The notes beneath the pieces are model-generated. The model was not told the DNA's origin, ran no database searches, and worked only from the letters and a program-made list of their open reading frames with translations. A stretch of 64,000 bases of DNA from positions 4,118,223-4,182,222 of the forward strand of contig NC_057866.1 of assembly GCF_019393635.1 (NCBI RefSeq), given 5' to 3'. This DNA comes from Dromiciops gliroides (taxonomy: Eukaryota > Chordata > Mammalia > Microbiotheria > Microbiotheriidae). Of the stretch, positions 52,501 through 59,400 are shown one piece after another. Position numbers and translations under genes: made by a program. The number at the start of each line of letters is the position of its first letter. The stretch's first letter is position 1.

Positions 52501-55500
52501 TATAGATAAGGAATTAAGGCAAACAGGGGGAAGTGACTTGCCAAGGGTCACACAGCTAGGCAGTGTTTGAGGCCAGATTTGAACTCACAAAAATGAGTCT
52601 TCTTGACTTCAGGCCGAGTATTCGGTCCATTGTACCCCTGAGCTACTCTCCATCTAGGTATACTCCAATTCCAAAAGGGTCTGCTCAAGACATCATCAGG
52701 CAAGACTTTCAAAATGCCTGCAGTCAGGAAGTGGTGCCTCCATCCTCTTGATACAATTTTAACTCAAAGTATTTCTTTCTGAGCTTGAGAAATAGAGAAC
52801 CATTCACTGTACAGTGACAGGCTCTCATTCGGCATAGTCGATATCACTACAAAGTGGCTTCTTTATCTTGTCATCTGCTAGAAGGGGGAGGATGAATCAG
52901 GGTGGAAGGAGAGTGGACAGAATTGCCCCTCCTGACTTCTGTAACACCAATAATGTTCAAGTGCAGTGGTCTCTGTTGGAGCCATCGTGCAGAAACATCA
53001 CAAAATGAAGTGAACTATTACCCCCCAAATGAGTGTGTGGGGCAAGATGGGAGGCTTTTCACCATTTTATTGGCCACAGATCCCTTGGGTAGCCAGTCTG
53101 AGGAAGCCTAGAGACCTGTTCTCAGAATAAGGATTTTAAATTCATCACGAAGAAAACCAGTTTTATCTCTGAGGGCCACTCTCGCCGTGCTTCTCTGTTA
53201 GGCCAGACTCTCTCAGAGGCAGTAGAAAGCAAGGAGATGTTACCATGACTTCCAGGGGAACCACAGCACCCTCCACATCTCGGACAAGCTTGGAGTGGCC
53301 CCATGTCCAAGAGCCCCTCAGCTAGCCCAGTGCCCAGAAGGATGTGGCATTCTGCCATCTGTTCCACCCACTGCCCCCTTGGATGCAGGATTTACCCCAC
53401 CCCCACTGCCCCCAGGTACCCCAGTGCCAATACTTACATCCCAACATCACAGATGATGTTTTGGGCGACCGGAGCCACCAGAAGCTGGGCCAAAACTTGG
53501 TACGAATGCAAAATGGTGTCGGATTCAAAGTAGTGATCCCAACAGCCATAGCCACTGCAGGGAGAAAAGACCAGGCAGTCAGGAGATGCCCTCCGCACCC
53601 AGAAAAAGACCCGCAGGACCCGAATGCAGAGTGAACCGCGCCGTCTTTACTTTTGTTGTTTTTCTTTTTTGAGTTTCCCCTTGTGCCCTGATTCTTCTTT
53701 CACAGCAGGAGGAATGCAGAAGTTTGCTTAATGGGATTGTACACGTAGAGCCTATAGCAGATTGCTTTCTGTCTGGGGGAGGAGGGAGGGAAGGAGAAAA
53801 ATTTGGAACTCACAATCTTAGAAAAACGAATGTTGAAAACTATCTTTACATGTAACTGGAAAAAAGAAATACTATTAAGATTTAAAAATAAATAAACAAG
53901 GGGGCAGCTAGGGGGCGCTGCAGTGGATAAAGCACCAGCCCTGGATTCAGGAGGACCTGAGTTCAAATCCGGCTTCAGACACTTGACACTTACTAGCTGT
54001 GTGACCCCGATCAAGTCACTTAACCCCCATTGCCTAAAAAAAACAAAACAAAAAAAAATAAAATAAAAATAAACAAAAGACCCATCAGAGAAGCCAGGGA
54101 CAGACAGGTTGGAGCAGGGCCCTGAGAGCTGGGCAGCCATAAAGACCAAACCCTCAGCCTGAGGGTCTCAGGGACCCCACGGGAGACAGCTGTCACCTCT
54201 GGGAGGGAGGGGCCGAGCTGCCCTATCCCTCCAATGAATTGGCCACAAGCACAAGCAGAAAGAAATGAGGTCCTTCCTTCAAGTCCCCGACGAGGACAGG
54301 GTGGGAGTGATAACACTTGTGGAAAGGAGGGAGGGGACCCAGCAAATTCAAGGGTGGAAGGTTAGACAGAGGGGATATTTTTAATTTTAATTATTTTTAA
54401 ATTTCCTTTCAGTTCCAAATTTTCTTCCTCTCTCTAACCCTCCCCCAGACGCTGAGAAGGCCGAGGGACCTTAGAGACTACATAGCGCTTAGGACCATCT
54501 CTCCTGGGGTCTCCCCTATTAGAACTGGGTCTCAGGGTTCTAGATGGAACTCGGACCCAGCACAGTCTTCGCACAGAGGAAGTCCTTAATAAATGTTTAC
54601 TCCATTATTCAGAAAGTCCTTGCTTTAAGGTTTGCAAAGAGCTTTACAAGTATTATTAGCCCATCAGATTCTCCCAAGGGGGCAAAGGGGAGACACTACT
54701 GTTATTCTCATTTTACAGATGAGGAAACTGAGGCAAGCAGAGGTTAAGAGACTTGCCCCCGGGGGGAGGGGGGCGATCCCGCATGCCAGGAACCTCCCTC
54801 TCCTCACCTCTGCCTCCCAGAGTCCTTATTCTTCCTTCAAGGCTCGCCTCAGTCTCAGGTGGTTCTCCTCCAAGAGGCCTTTCTTCCCCAACCATCCACC
54901 CCCCAGTTTCTTTCTCCATGTGTCTCCCCAGGAGAATGTGAGCCCCCGAAGGACAAGGTCTGCTTGGGATCGGGCTTGTACCTCTAGCCCTGATTGAGCA
55001 CCTCGTATACAGCAGGTGCTCAATAATGGTCCGTGGAGGCCAATGGCCTGTTGTCAAGGTTACAGAGTTTGTCCTTTCTGTTTATCAGTCCAGGACTGCT
55101 TACCATATTTCCAGCTCTGGTCCGAGCCGGTACTTGGCGCCTTTGTTCCTGGCAATTTCAATGCCTGTTACAAATGTGAAAAAAAGAGAAAAAATGAGAG
55201 TAGCGTCTCCCATGCCCCTGTGCAGAGGAAGGCCTCCCCCCCCCCCCCCCCCCCCCCCCGGCAGCTGAAGGCCCTGCCTTCTTCACACGATTGCCGTTCA
55301 AAGTTCCTCAGTCCAACAAAGAGCCTGGGTCATGTCCAGGCCTCAAGAAGCCAAGCAGAGAGGATGGGGCGAGGGGCAGGGTTTACCTACGTACGCATAT
55401 ACGTGTGCATGTGCAAATGTGTATAAAATGTTGCATCAATGTGTCACACGCAGAAATCAATGATTTATAATGAAGAATTATCGTGTCTAAGATGATGGAA

Positions 55501-58500
55501 CAACCAGGCCTCCAACCAGTTGTGATCACCTCTGACAAATAATGACTGGGGGACCCTGGGCAGGTCACTTAACTTCAGTGCCCCAGGGTTAGCTGATGAC
55601 AAAGTGCAGAGAGGCCTGGGCCTGTAGCAAGGAAGACCTCGGTTCACATCCAGCCCCAGACACTTGCTAGTTTTGTGACCCTGGCCAAGGCACTTCAGAC
55701 CAGCTTACCTCAGTTTCCTCAACTATAACATGGAGATAATACTATGATAATAACCCTCTCTGTAGAGTTGTTATGAGGATCAAGTTTGATAATAATTGTA
55801 AAGTGTTTAGCCCAATGCCTGGCACAGACATGTCAGTTACAGGTATCATTATTATTCATGAAAAAGGCACAGGAAGGGGCAGCTAGGTGGCACAGTGGAT
55901 AGAGCACCAGCCCTGGAGTCAGGAGGACCTGAGTTCAAATCCAGCCTCAGACACTTAACACTTACTAGTTGTGTGACCCTGGGCAAGTCACTTAACCCCA
56001 ATTGCTTCACTTAAAAAAAAAAAAAAGGCACAGGAACATACCAAAATCTATGGGATGCAGCCAAAGTGGTGCTTAGGGGAAATTTTATAGCTCTAACTGC
56101 TTACATGAATAAAAAAGGGAAAGAGGAGATCAATGAATTGGGCATGCAACTTAAAAAGCTAGAAAAAGAACAAATTAGAAATCCCCAATTAAATACTGAA
56201 TTAGAAATCCTGAAATTAATAAATTAATAAAATTGAAAGCAAGAAAACTATAGAATTAATCAATAAAACTAAGAGCTGGTTTTATGAAAAAACCAATAAA
56301 ATAGAAAAAGGCACAGGGCCTGGCATATAGTAGGTGCTGTATAAATGTTAACTATTATTTTATTATTGTGTTTAAAAAGTGATTCACACAGTACCTGGCA
56401 CACAGTAGGAGCTATAAAAATATTAGCTATTATTTATCATCCTCATCATTATTAAAAGTACTTAGCACAGTGTCTGGCACATAGTAGGTACCATTTAAAT
56501 GTTAGCTATCTTCATTAAGTGTTTGGTACATAGTAGGCACTATATAACGTTAGATATTTATTATTATTTAAAAGTGCTCGACAATACCTGGCACATAGTA
56601 GGTGCTATATAAATATATATTATATAGATATATTATGTAACTATAATATAAACATAGCTTACCATTAATAATAAGTGTTTTACAACGTTTGGCACATAGT
56701 AGGTGCTATATACATGTTAGCCACTGTTTATTATTGCTATCATTATTTAAAAGTGCTTCACACAGTGCCTAGAACATAGCAGGTACTATCTAAATATTAG
56801 ATGTTTATTATTAATAAAAAGTGATTCATGGGGCAGCTGGGTGGTACAGTGGATAAAGCACCAGCCCTGGATTCACAAGGACTTGAGTTCAAATCCGGCT
56901 TCAGACCCTTGACAGTTTACTAGTTGTGTGACCTTGGGCAAGTCACTTAACCCTCACTGCCAGTTTGGGGGGTAAGTGATTCATATCATTCTGAGCACAT
57001 AGTTGGTACTATATGAATGTCAGATATATAACTATTATTGTTTTAAAGTGCTTCACACAGTGTCTGACACATAGTAGGTACTATATAAATGTTAACTATT
57101 ATTTATTATTATTATTAATTTAAAGGGCTTCATGCAATCCTTGGTGTATATTAGGTGTTATATATTAGATATGTATTATTATTTTTGTTTAAAAGTGTTT
57201 TGCACAGTACCCTGCACACAGTAGGTGCTATATAAATGCTATTATTTATTATTGCTATTATTTTTAATAGTCCCTGGAACATAGTAGGTACTATATAAAT
57301 GTTAACTACTATTTATTATTGCCGTTATGATTTAAAAGTGCTTCACGCAGAGCCCCCAACACACTACAGTAGGTACTACATAAATGTTAACTCTTAGTAT
57401 TATTTCCTCCCATTATTTCCTCCCCCCGGCCCCCTGAGACAGCCTCTCAGGATGCCCACCTGCAGAAGCAGACTCACCAGGAGTTCCCTCGAACTCAGGC
57501 CACTACTTCTCACTATGGGAGTGGGAGCCAGGAAGATGTGGGTTCAAATCCCACCATGGCATCTGGTGCTGTGACTTCAGGCCTGAACCTTAACCACTCT
57601 GGGCCTATAGGGCTATGGTACAGTAAATGACAACCACCAAATATTTGTGTGGTGCTTTCATTGACGTCCTTATCTCTGCCAGTCTTCACTACCCCCATGA
57701 GGCAGCCAAGCAGGAGAGCCTCACAGGAGCTGGCTGCCTTAGCCAAGGTAGCACCATGCCTGGCACGTAGTAGGTGCTACATGAATGTGAGCTGCCATTT
57801 AGGCCTGGCACTGGAGCCCAGGGTTTTAGAGGGGCAGGAAAGGAAGAGAAGCGCACAATTCCTGCCCTGGGAGCACAAGCATCATCTTATATCTTGACAT
57901 CAGACCCAGCAGCTTATGCACCTCCAGGATCAAAGGAGGTATAGAGTCTCACATCACATCACAAATGAGGAAAACCAAGGCAGGCTCATGTTTACTGAGA
58001 CTAATGCCAACATACCAGTGAGATGAATGGGCACAGGAGCTGATGAGATCCTATCAAATGTTTGTGCCTCCTTTATCATAAGTGCCTGGAAGTTTGCCAG
58101 TCACACCTAGCGCACAGTTTCTTTGGCTGGCACAAAGGACCCCTGCCTCTGCAAGACTTTGCCAGGGATGCGATGGGGAGCAGCTGGGAAAGCCCTGGTA
58201 GTGTGCAGGTGGGCTGCCCCAAAGGGCTGGCTACCACCTCCTTGGTGGGGACCAAAGGAGAAATTATGCACAGCACTTTGTAAACCTTAAGGGTGTCCAT
58301 GGTTATTGTTACCAAGGCCGGAGGGACTGGTATCCACCCTTGGTAACACTGGGGCCCTTATTCGCAGGGTGCCTGACTCTGGGCACTACCCCTCCCCAAT
58401 TCCCCAATGAAGCAACGAGCATTTATTGTGGACCTACTGTGTGTCAGGTAGTGGGGCTACAAGGACAGAGAATGAAAAAGATGGGAAACCTCGCCCAGGG

Positions 58501-58940
58501 GAGGCAACCCCAATCCGGGGGTGCAGGGAGGTGACAGAAGAGGAGAGGGAACAGGGGTTTTGAAGCATGTGGTAGGTGCTTGATAAAGACTTGCTAGTGG
58601 GATTGAACCAGTTTTCTGGCTGCCTCATCCAGGGGTGTCGTGCCCATGGGATTTTTCCCTGGAGGAAGCTCAAAAGACCTGCGGGGGGGGGGGAGGGGTA
58701 TGAGGGGTTGCTGCCGAGCAAACCGGGAGGATTTCGCCCGGGATACGCGGCGGCTCTTCTCTCGGCCAGCTTGGGGCCCTCGCCCGACGCCCCCCAGCTC
58801 GGGCCTGCAGGGAGGGGGCTCTCGCCCCGCCCCGCCCCCCCCCCCCCATACTCACTCCTTAAAATCCTCCGCAAATTGCCCTCAAAATCCAGGGCCCACT
58901 GATTGAGCGAGCAGGTGGCCACGGTCACCTTCCTGCCCAT
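28962..58940 (-). CDS. NADSYN1: Glutamine-dependent NAD+ synthetase, 21 coding exons, complete
   Basis: Cytosolic enzyme of the last step of NAD+ synthesis: nicotinic acid adenine dinucleotide + ATP + glutamine gives NAD+ + AMP + PPi + glutamate. Coding exons in transcript order: 58856-58940, 55104-55164, 53438-53554, 52009-52062, 51255-51344, 49403-49454, 48407-48495, 48155-48272, 47264-47395, 46684-46758, 46320-46444, 44999-45047, 42410-42512, 40319-40487, 38699-38834, 33574-33680, 33177-33308, 32630-32699, 31210-31338, 30115-30291, 28962-29015. All introns are GT-AG and all phases close, giving 2124 nt, or 707 residues (human protein about 706). Residues 1 to about 290 are the nitrilase-type glutaminase with Glu45, Lys114 and Cys175. 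Residues about 330-690 are the ATP-pyrophosphatase synthetase domain with the PPi loop SGGLDS at 357-362. No frameshift or premature stop was seen. Homology is recognised from memory of the mammalian protein, not from a search. Confidence 0.97.
29385..29560 (+). mobile_element. L2 LINE fragment in intron 20
   Basis: GAGTGGCTCCCCATTCCTCC and the CTCCTAGGCCCAGCACTC order are L2-like. Confidence 0.55.
30115..30291 (-). CDS. NADSYN1: NADSYN1 coding exon 20 (residues 632-690)
   Basis: Encodes [20 protein letters not shown] and continues to [12 protein letters not shown]. Contains the conserved RHKMTTLTP and [14 protein letters not shown] stretches. Donor GTGAGG, phase 0. Confidence 0.97.
30780..30930 (+). 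repeat. L2 3' end in intron 19
   Basis: GGACCATAAGCTCCTGCGGGGCAGGGACTG to GCACAGTAGG is the typical L2/MIR end. Confidence 0.65.
31210..31338 (-). CDS. NADSYN1: NADSYN1 coding exon 19 (residues 589-631)
   Basis: Encodes [20 protein letters not shown] and continues to WKEIYTPRE. Acceptor CTGCAG, donor GTGCGTG, phase 0. Confidence 0.96.
32285..32480 (-). repeat. MIR-type repeat in intron 18
   Basis: CCTGTGAAGTGGGTGCTAGG, TTTTACAGAGGAAACTGAGGC and GTCTGAGGCAGAGTTCGAAC. Confidence 0.6.
32630..32699 (-). CDS. NADSYN1: NADSYN1 coding exon 18 (residues 565-588)
   Basis: Encodes [17 protein letters not shown] then VTQTDE. The APTAELEP-type motif binds the deamido-NAD side in the family. Donor GTAGGG, exit phase 0. 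Confidence 0.95.
32879..33024 (+). mobile_element. CORE-SINE in intron 17
   Basis: Sense copy, antisense to NADSYN1. AAGAATGAGG on both sides. Close to consensus, so probably young. Confidence 0.95.
33177..33308 (-). CDS. NADSYN1: NADSYN1 coding exon 17 (residues 521-565)
   Basis: Encodes [20 protein letters not shown] and continues to [23 protein letters not shown] is nearly invariant in eukaryotic NAD synthetases. Acceptor CCTCAG, donor GTGAGTG. Confidence 0.96.
33574..33680 (-). CDS. NADSYN1: NADSYN1 coding exon 16 (residues 486-521)
   Basis: Encodes [20 protein letters not shown] and then [15 protein letters not shown]; the GSTNVDE motif is typical of the synthetase domain. It follows the 5-kb intron 15 that carries the HAL1. 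Donor GTACGG is weak at +3 to +6. Exit phase 2. Confidence 0.95.
34195..34360 (+). mobile_element. L2 LINE 3' fragment in intron 15
   Basis: CCTCCAAGCTCCAGCTAAAATC and GAAGCCTTTTCTGATCCCCC. Confidence 0.6.
34574..34727 (+). mobile_element. CORE-SINE inside HAL1 ORF1
   Basis: Sense copy. AAAAGGACCATG before it and AAAAGGACTATG after it. Confidence 0.95.
37105..37250 (+). mobile_element. CORE-SINE, first of three at one site
   Basis: GGGGCAGCTAGATGGCGCAGTGG with A13 tail. AAAAATCAGGGGCAG at 37091 and again at 37251. Confidence 0.95.
37267..37430 (+). mobile_element. CORE-SINE, second of three at one site
   Basis: Head GGGTGGCTGGGTGGCGCAGTGG, tail with ATTAATTAATTAAATAAAAT. AAAAATCAGGGGCAGC on both sides (37251 and 37431). 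Confidence 0.95.
37448..37614 (+). mobile_element. CORE-SINE, third of three at one site
   Basis: Head AAACAGCTAGGTGGCACAGTGG, A/C-rich tail. Followed by TTTTAAAAATC, repeating the sequence before the first unit. Confidence 0.93.
37695..37930 (+). repeat. L2/MIR-type 3' end in intron 15
   Basis: CACTAAGCACCTTCTATGTGCC, GTAGGTGCTTAATAAGTATTTACTG and GACTGTGAGCTCCTCAAGGGC. Confidence 0.65.
38285..38480 (-). repeat. MIR-type repeat in intron 15
   Basis: TTACAAAGCATTTCATGGACC and TTTCACAGAGGAAGAAACTGAGG. Confidence 0.55.
38699..38834 (-). CDS. NADSYN1: NADSYN1 coding exon 15 (residues 440-485)
   Basis: Encodes [20 protein letters not shown] and continues to [14 protein letters not shown]. The region is conserved in NAD synthetases for adenylate handling. 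Donor GTGGGT, exit phase 0. Confidence 0.95.
39140..39545. repeat. CA-rich minisatellite in intron 14
   Basis: Degenerate repeat of ACACACTATG(T/A)ACACACAC and CACAGACACACAC units with an internal duplication (CACATACACATATGCAGCAC at about 39343 and 39432). Confidence 0.95.
40319..40487 (-). CDS. NADSYN1: NADSYN1 coding exon 14 (residues 384-440)
   Basis: Encodes [20 protein letters not shown] and continues to AEQIG. The donor lies in a GT run (GTGTGTGTGTT), so its register by sequence alone is ambiguous. Continuity with exon 15 (AG + T = Ser) fixes it at 40319. Confidence 0.93.
40537..41190. repeat. Tandem repeat, four copies of about 150 bp, in intron 13
   Basis: The block TCACAGGATCACACACAATC ... 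CATCGCATGACCAC ... CACATGATCACAGAGGC ... CTCATAATATACTTACACAC starts near 40543, 40707, 40855 and 41010 (spacings 164, 148, 155). Copies are nearly identical except for CA and C tract lengths, and the array ends in a pure (CA)n run at 41143-41190. Confidence 0.97.
41380..41535 (+). repeat. MIR-type SINE in intron 13
   Basis: GGACCTGGAGTGAGGAAGATGC, ATGACCCTGGGCAAGTGAC and CTCTGCTGTAAAGCGGGGGC. Confidence 0.7.
42045..42290 (-). mobile_element. Long-form CORE-SINE in intron 13
   Basis: CGTTGTTCAGGCTTGTCTGAC to GGTGCCCCCTAGCTGCCC, same transcriptional sense as NADSYN1. Confidence 0.92.
42410..42512 (-). CDS. NADSYN1: NADSYN1 coding exon 13, PPi loop (350-384)
   Basis: Encodes [20 protein letters not shown] and continues to QAVSNG. 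SGGLDS (357-362) is the ATP-pyrophosphatase loop that binds the pyrophosphate of ATP. Donor GTAAGT, exit phase 1. Confidence 0.96.
42850..43640 (-). mobile_element. L1 3' end in intron 12
   Basis: Read on the minus strand, 43504-43640 gives AACAGTTCTTTTTGTGGTGGC and GGAATACTATTGTGCTATAAG, the marsupial L1 3' end. 43000-43350 continues it. Split by a SINE. Confidence 0.7.
43354..43502 (-). mobile_element. CORE-SINE inside the intron 12 L1
   Basis: Antisense copy. TTGCTCCACATTT on both sides is the target duplication. Confidence 0.95.
44186..44367 (-). mobile_element. Long-form CORE-SINE, deleted, in intron 12
   Basis: GTGCTGTTGTTGTTTGGTC, TTCTTGGCAAGGATACTGG, then GGGTCACACAGCTAGGAAGG; middle parts missing. 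Confidence 0.85.
44999..45047 (-). CDS. NADSYN1: NADSYN1 coding exon 12 (residues 333-349)
   Basis: Encodes [17 protein letters not shown], the entry helix of the synthetase domain. The 49-bp exon was placed by exact phase (2 to 0) and consensus acceptor GGCAG and donor GTGAGA. Confidence 0.95.
45280..45600. repeat. Degenerate (ATCC/ATCT)n tetranucleotide repeat in intron 11
   Basis: Repeated CCATCCAT, ATCTATC and CACCTCTGTA(T/C)CTAT units over about 320 bp. Confidence 0.93.
46320..46444 (-). CDS. NADSYN1: NADSYN1 coding exon 11 (residues 292-333)
   Basis: Encodes [20 protein letters not shown] and continues to FHSLGEEI, the linker between glutaminase and synthetase domains. Donor GTAAGT, exit phase 2. 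Confidence 0.95.
46684..46758 (-). CDS. NADSYN1: NADSYN1 coding exon 10 (residues 267-291)
   Basis: Encodes [20 protein letters not shown] and then SRNLM. Donor GTGCGTG, phase 0. Confidence 0.95.
47264..47395 (-). CDS. NADSYN1: NADSYN1 coding exon 9 (residues 223-266)
   Basis: Encodes [20 protein letters not shown] and continues to QFSLDEV, the last part of the nitrilase core. Acceptor CTCCAG, donor GTGAGG, phase 0 on both sides. Confidence 0.96.
47966..48112 (+). mobile_element. CORE-SINE in intron 8
   Basis: Sense copy. ACAAGAGACCCTATG before and ACAAGAGACTCTCTAAG after. It ends about 40 bp from exon 8. Confidence 0.94.
48155..48272 (-). CDS. NADSYN1: NADSYN1 coding exon 8 (residues 183-222)
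   Basis: Encodes [20 protein letters not shown] followed by [20 protein letters not shown], the strongly conserved substrate-pocket segment. Intron 7 is only 134 bp. Exit phase 0. Confidence 0.96.
48407..48495 (-). CDS. NADSYN1: NADSYN1 coding exon 7, catalytic cysteine (154-183)
   Basis: Encodes [18 protein letters not shown] followed by [11 protein letters not shown]. Cys175 in EICEELW is the glutaminase nucleophile of the family. Donor GTAATC, exit phase 2. Confidence 0.96.
49403..49454 (-). CDS. NADSYN1: NADSYN1 coding exon 6 (residues 136-153)
   Basis: Encodes [17 protein letters not shown], including the conserved FLPRMIQ segment. Acceptor TCCAAG, donor GTGAGC, exit phase 0. Confidence 0.95.
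49555..49584. repeat. (CA)n microsatellite in intron 5
   Basis: About 15 CA units, 100 bp upstream (transcript sense) of exon 6. Confidence 0.96.
49829..49990 (+). mobile_element. CORE-SINE in intron 5
   Basis: Sense copy with a GAAA-rich tail. AAAAACTAAACTTAA on both sides. Confidence 0.95.
50035..50420 (+). mobile_element. L1 3' end fragment in intron 5
   Basis: CACTGATACATTGTTGGTGGAGC, GCATTGGAGAATGG and GGCGTGTGAATGTAATGG resemble the marsupial L1 3' end. Confidence 0.6.
51255..51344 (-). CDS. NADSYN1: NADSYN1 coding exon 5 (residues 106-136)
   Basis: Encodes [20 protein letters not shown] and then RWFAPWQKS. Lys114 in the RPK motif is the nitrilase-triad lysine. Acceptor TTGTAG, donor GTAAGC, exit phase 2. 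Confidence 0.96.
52009..52062 (-). CDS. NADSYN1: NADSYN1 coding exon 4 (residues 88-106)
   Basis: Encodes [17 protein letters not shown]. The split codon joining exon 5 reads GGA (Gly106), where the human protein as I recall it has Arg. Acceptor CTCCAG, donor GTAGGC. Confidence 0.95.
52237..52386 (+). mobile_element. CORE-SINE in intron 3
   Basis: Sense copy GGGGCAGCCAAGTGGCACAGTGG ending at a C-rich tail. Confidence 0.94.
52397..52655 (-). mobile_element. Long-form CORE-SINE in intron 3
   Basis: TTTGTTGTTTCTGCTCAGTGG to TACCCCTGAGCTACTCTCC, directly next to the previous SINE in opposite orientation. Confidence 0.88.
53438..53554 (-). CDS. NADSYN1: NADSYN1 coding exon 3 (residues 49-88)
   Basis: Encodes [19 protein letters not shown] and continues to NIICDVGM, an alpha/beta part of the glutaminase domain. 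Acceptor CTGCAG, donor GTAAGTA, exit phase 2. Confidence 0.96.
53690..53885 (+). mobile_element. L1 3' tail in intron 2
   Basis: GGGAGGAGGGAGGGAAGGAG, GGAACTCACAATCTTAG and ATCTTTACATGTAACTGG are the marsupial L1 terminal motifs. Confidence 0.7.
53899..54060 (+). mobile_element. CORE-SINE in intron 2
   Basis: Sense copy GGGGGCAGCTAGGGGGCGCTGC. AAAATAAATAAAC-like sequence on both sides. Confidence 0.94.
54590..54765 (-). repeat. MIR-type repeat in intron 2
   Basis: TTTGCAAAGAGCTTTACAAG and TTTTACAGATGAGGAAACTGAGG. Confidence 0.6.
54820..55035 (+). repeat. L2 LINE 3' end in intron 2
   Basis: CTTCCTTCAAGGCTCGCCTCAG, GAGAATGTGAGCCCCCGAAGG and AGCAGGTGCTCAATAATGG. Confidence 0.65.
55104..55164 (-). 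CDS. NADSYN1: NADSYN1 coding exon 2 (residues 29-49)
   Basis: Encodes [19 protein letters not shown]. It carries Glu45 of the nitrilase triad in the GPELE motif. Acceptor TAACAG, donor GTAAGC, exit phase 2. Confidence 0.96.
55236..55259. repeat. Poly-C tract (C24) next to NADSYN1 exon 2
   Basis: 24 consecutive C on the plus strand, so G24 in the transcript, about 72 nt upstream of the exon 2 acceptor. Confidence 0.95.
55605..55860 (+). repeat. MIR SINE in intron 1
   Basis: GGCCTGTAGCAAGGAAGACC, TTTCCTCAACTATAACATGG and AATGCCTGGCACAGACATG in MIR order. It is split by the L1 and SINE insertions that follow. Confidence 0.75.
55876..56021 (+). mobile_element. CORE-SINE in intron 1
   Basis: Sense copy. 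AAAAAGGCACAGGAA at 55861 and about 56022. Confidence 0.95.
56036..56305 (+). mobile_element. L1 ORF2 fragment in intron 1
   Basis: Translates to [20 protein letters not shown] and [12 protein letters not shown]. It belongs to the same L1 family as 595-790. AAAAAGGCACAGG flanks it on both sides. Confidence 0.85.
56305..57385. repeat. Tandem array of MIR/L2-type 3' tails in intron 1
   Basis: About 13 degenerate units of roughly 50-100 bp (mostly 65-80), each with CACAGTGCCTGGCACATAG, then TAGGTGCTATATAAATGTTA, then an ATTATT-rich spacer and AAAAGTGCTTCA. The TAGTAGG-type core recurs near 56328, 56405, 56480, 56530, 56596, 56696, 56777, 57000, 57072, 57146, 57219, 57284 and 57370. A SINE has inserted after the seventh unit. 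Confidence 0.9.
56829..56976 (+). mobile_element. CORE-SINE inside the tail array
   Basis: Sense copy. AAAAAGTGATTCAT before and GTAAGTGATTCAT after. Confidence 0.94.
57500..57610 (+). repeat. MIR-type fragment in intron 1
   Basis: GGAAGATGTGGGTTCAAATCCC and CTTAACCACTCTGGGCC. Confidence 0.6.
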
Positions 58941-59400
58941 GCCTGCAGCCTAGCCGGCCTCCTGCCTCCCGTCAGTCCGTGCGTCCTCCCTTCGATCCGA
59001 TCCGCGCCGGAGCCAAGGGCAAGGGCAACGGCAGGGCCGGCGGCCTTCTTTCTTCCGGGCTCGGAGCGCCGCGCAACGCGCGTTGGAACGCTGTGAGTCC
59101 CAAAGGTTACAAAGTATCCTCGGCTCTCTCGGATTGGCCTGCAACGGGAGCTTCCTGCAGCAGCCTCCGACACCGCCCCTGCGGGGCCCGAGCCAGGCGC
59201 CCCGGCACACCCCCCACCCCCGCCCGCCCCAGGGGTCGTGCTCGCGATCCCTGGCTCAGGGGACCGGCCCCGCCCAGCCCCGCCCCACCCCAGCCAGGCC
59301 CCAGGGGGCAGATCTAGGCCTGGAGCTGGACTGGCCTGTCTCAGCTCGCTCCCGCTCCCGCTCCCCGGGGTCTGCTCCCCGCCCCCTTCAGCGTCCCCCT
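58730..59400 (-). promoter_or_regulatory. NADSYN1: NADSYN1 CpG-rich promoter and 5' UTR
   Basis: GC-dense and CpG-rich block spanning the start codon, with several CCGCCC-type GC boxes (for example around 59271-59284). ATTGG at 59133-59137 is a CCAAT box in the gene's sense, about 195 bp upstream of the ATG. No TATA box, as expected for a housekeeping gene. Exact start sites cannot be read. Confidence 0.75.
58856..58940 (-). CDS. NADSYN1: NADSYN1 coding exon 1 (residues 1-29)
   Basis: Starts [10 protein letters not shown], matching the conserved mammalian N-terminus (first beta strand of the nitrilase fold). The start ATG (58938-58940) is the first in frame, and the sequence upstream is CpG-rich promoter. 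The exon ends in phase 1 at donor GTGAGTATG, which runs at once into a tract of 13 G (transcript sense). Confidence 0.97.
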
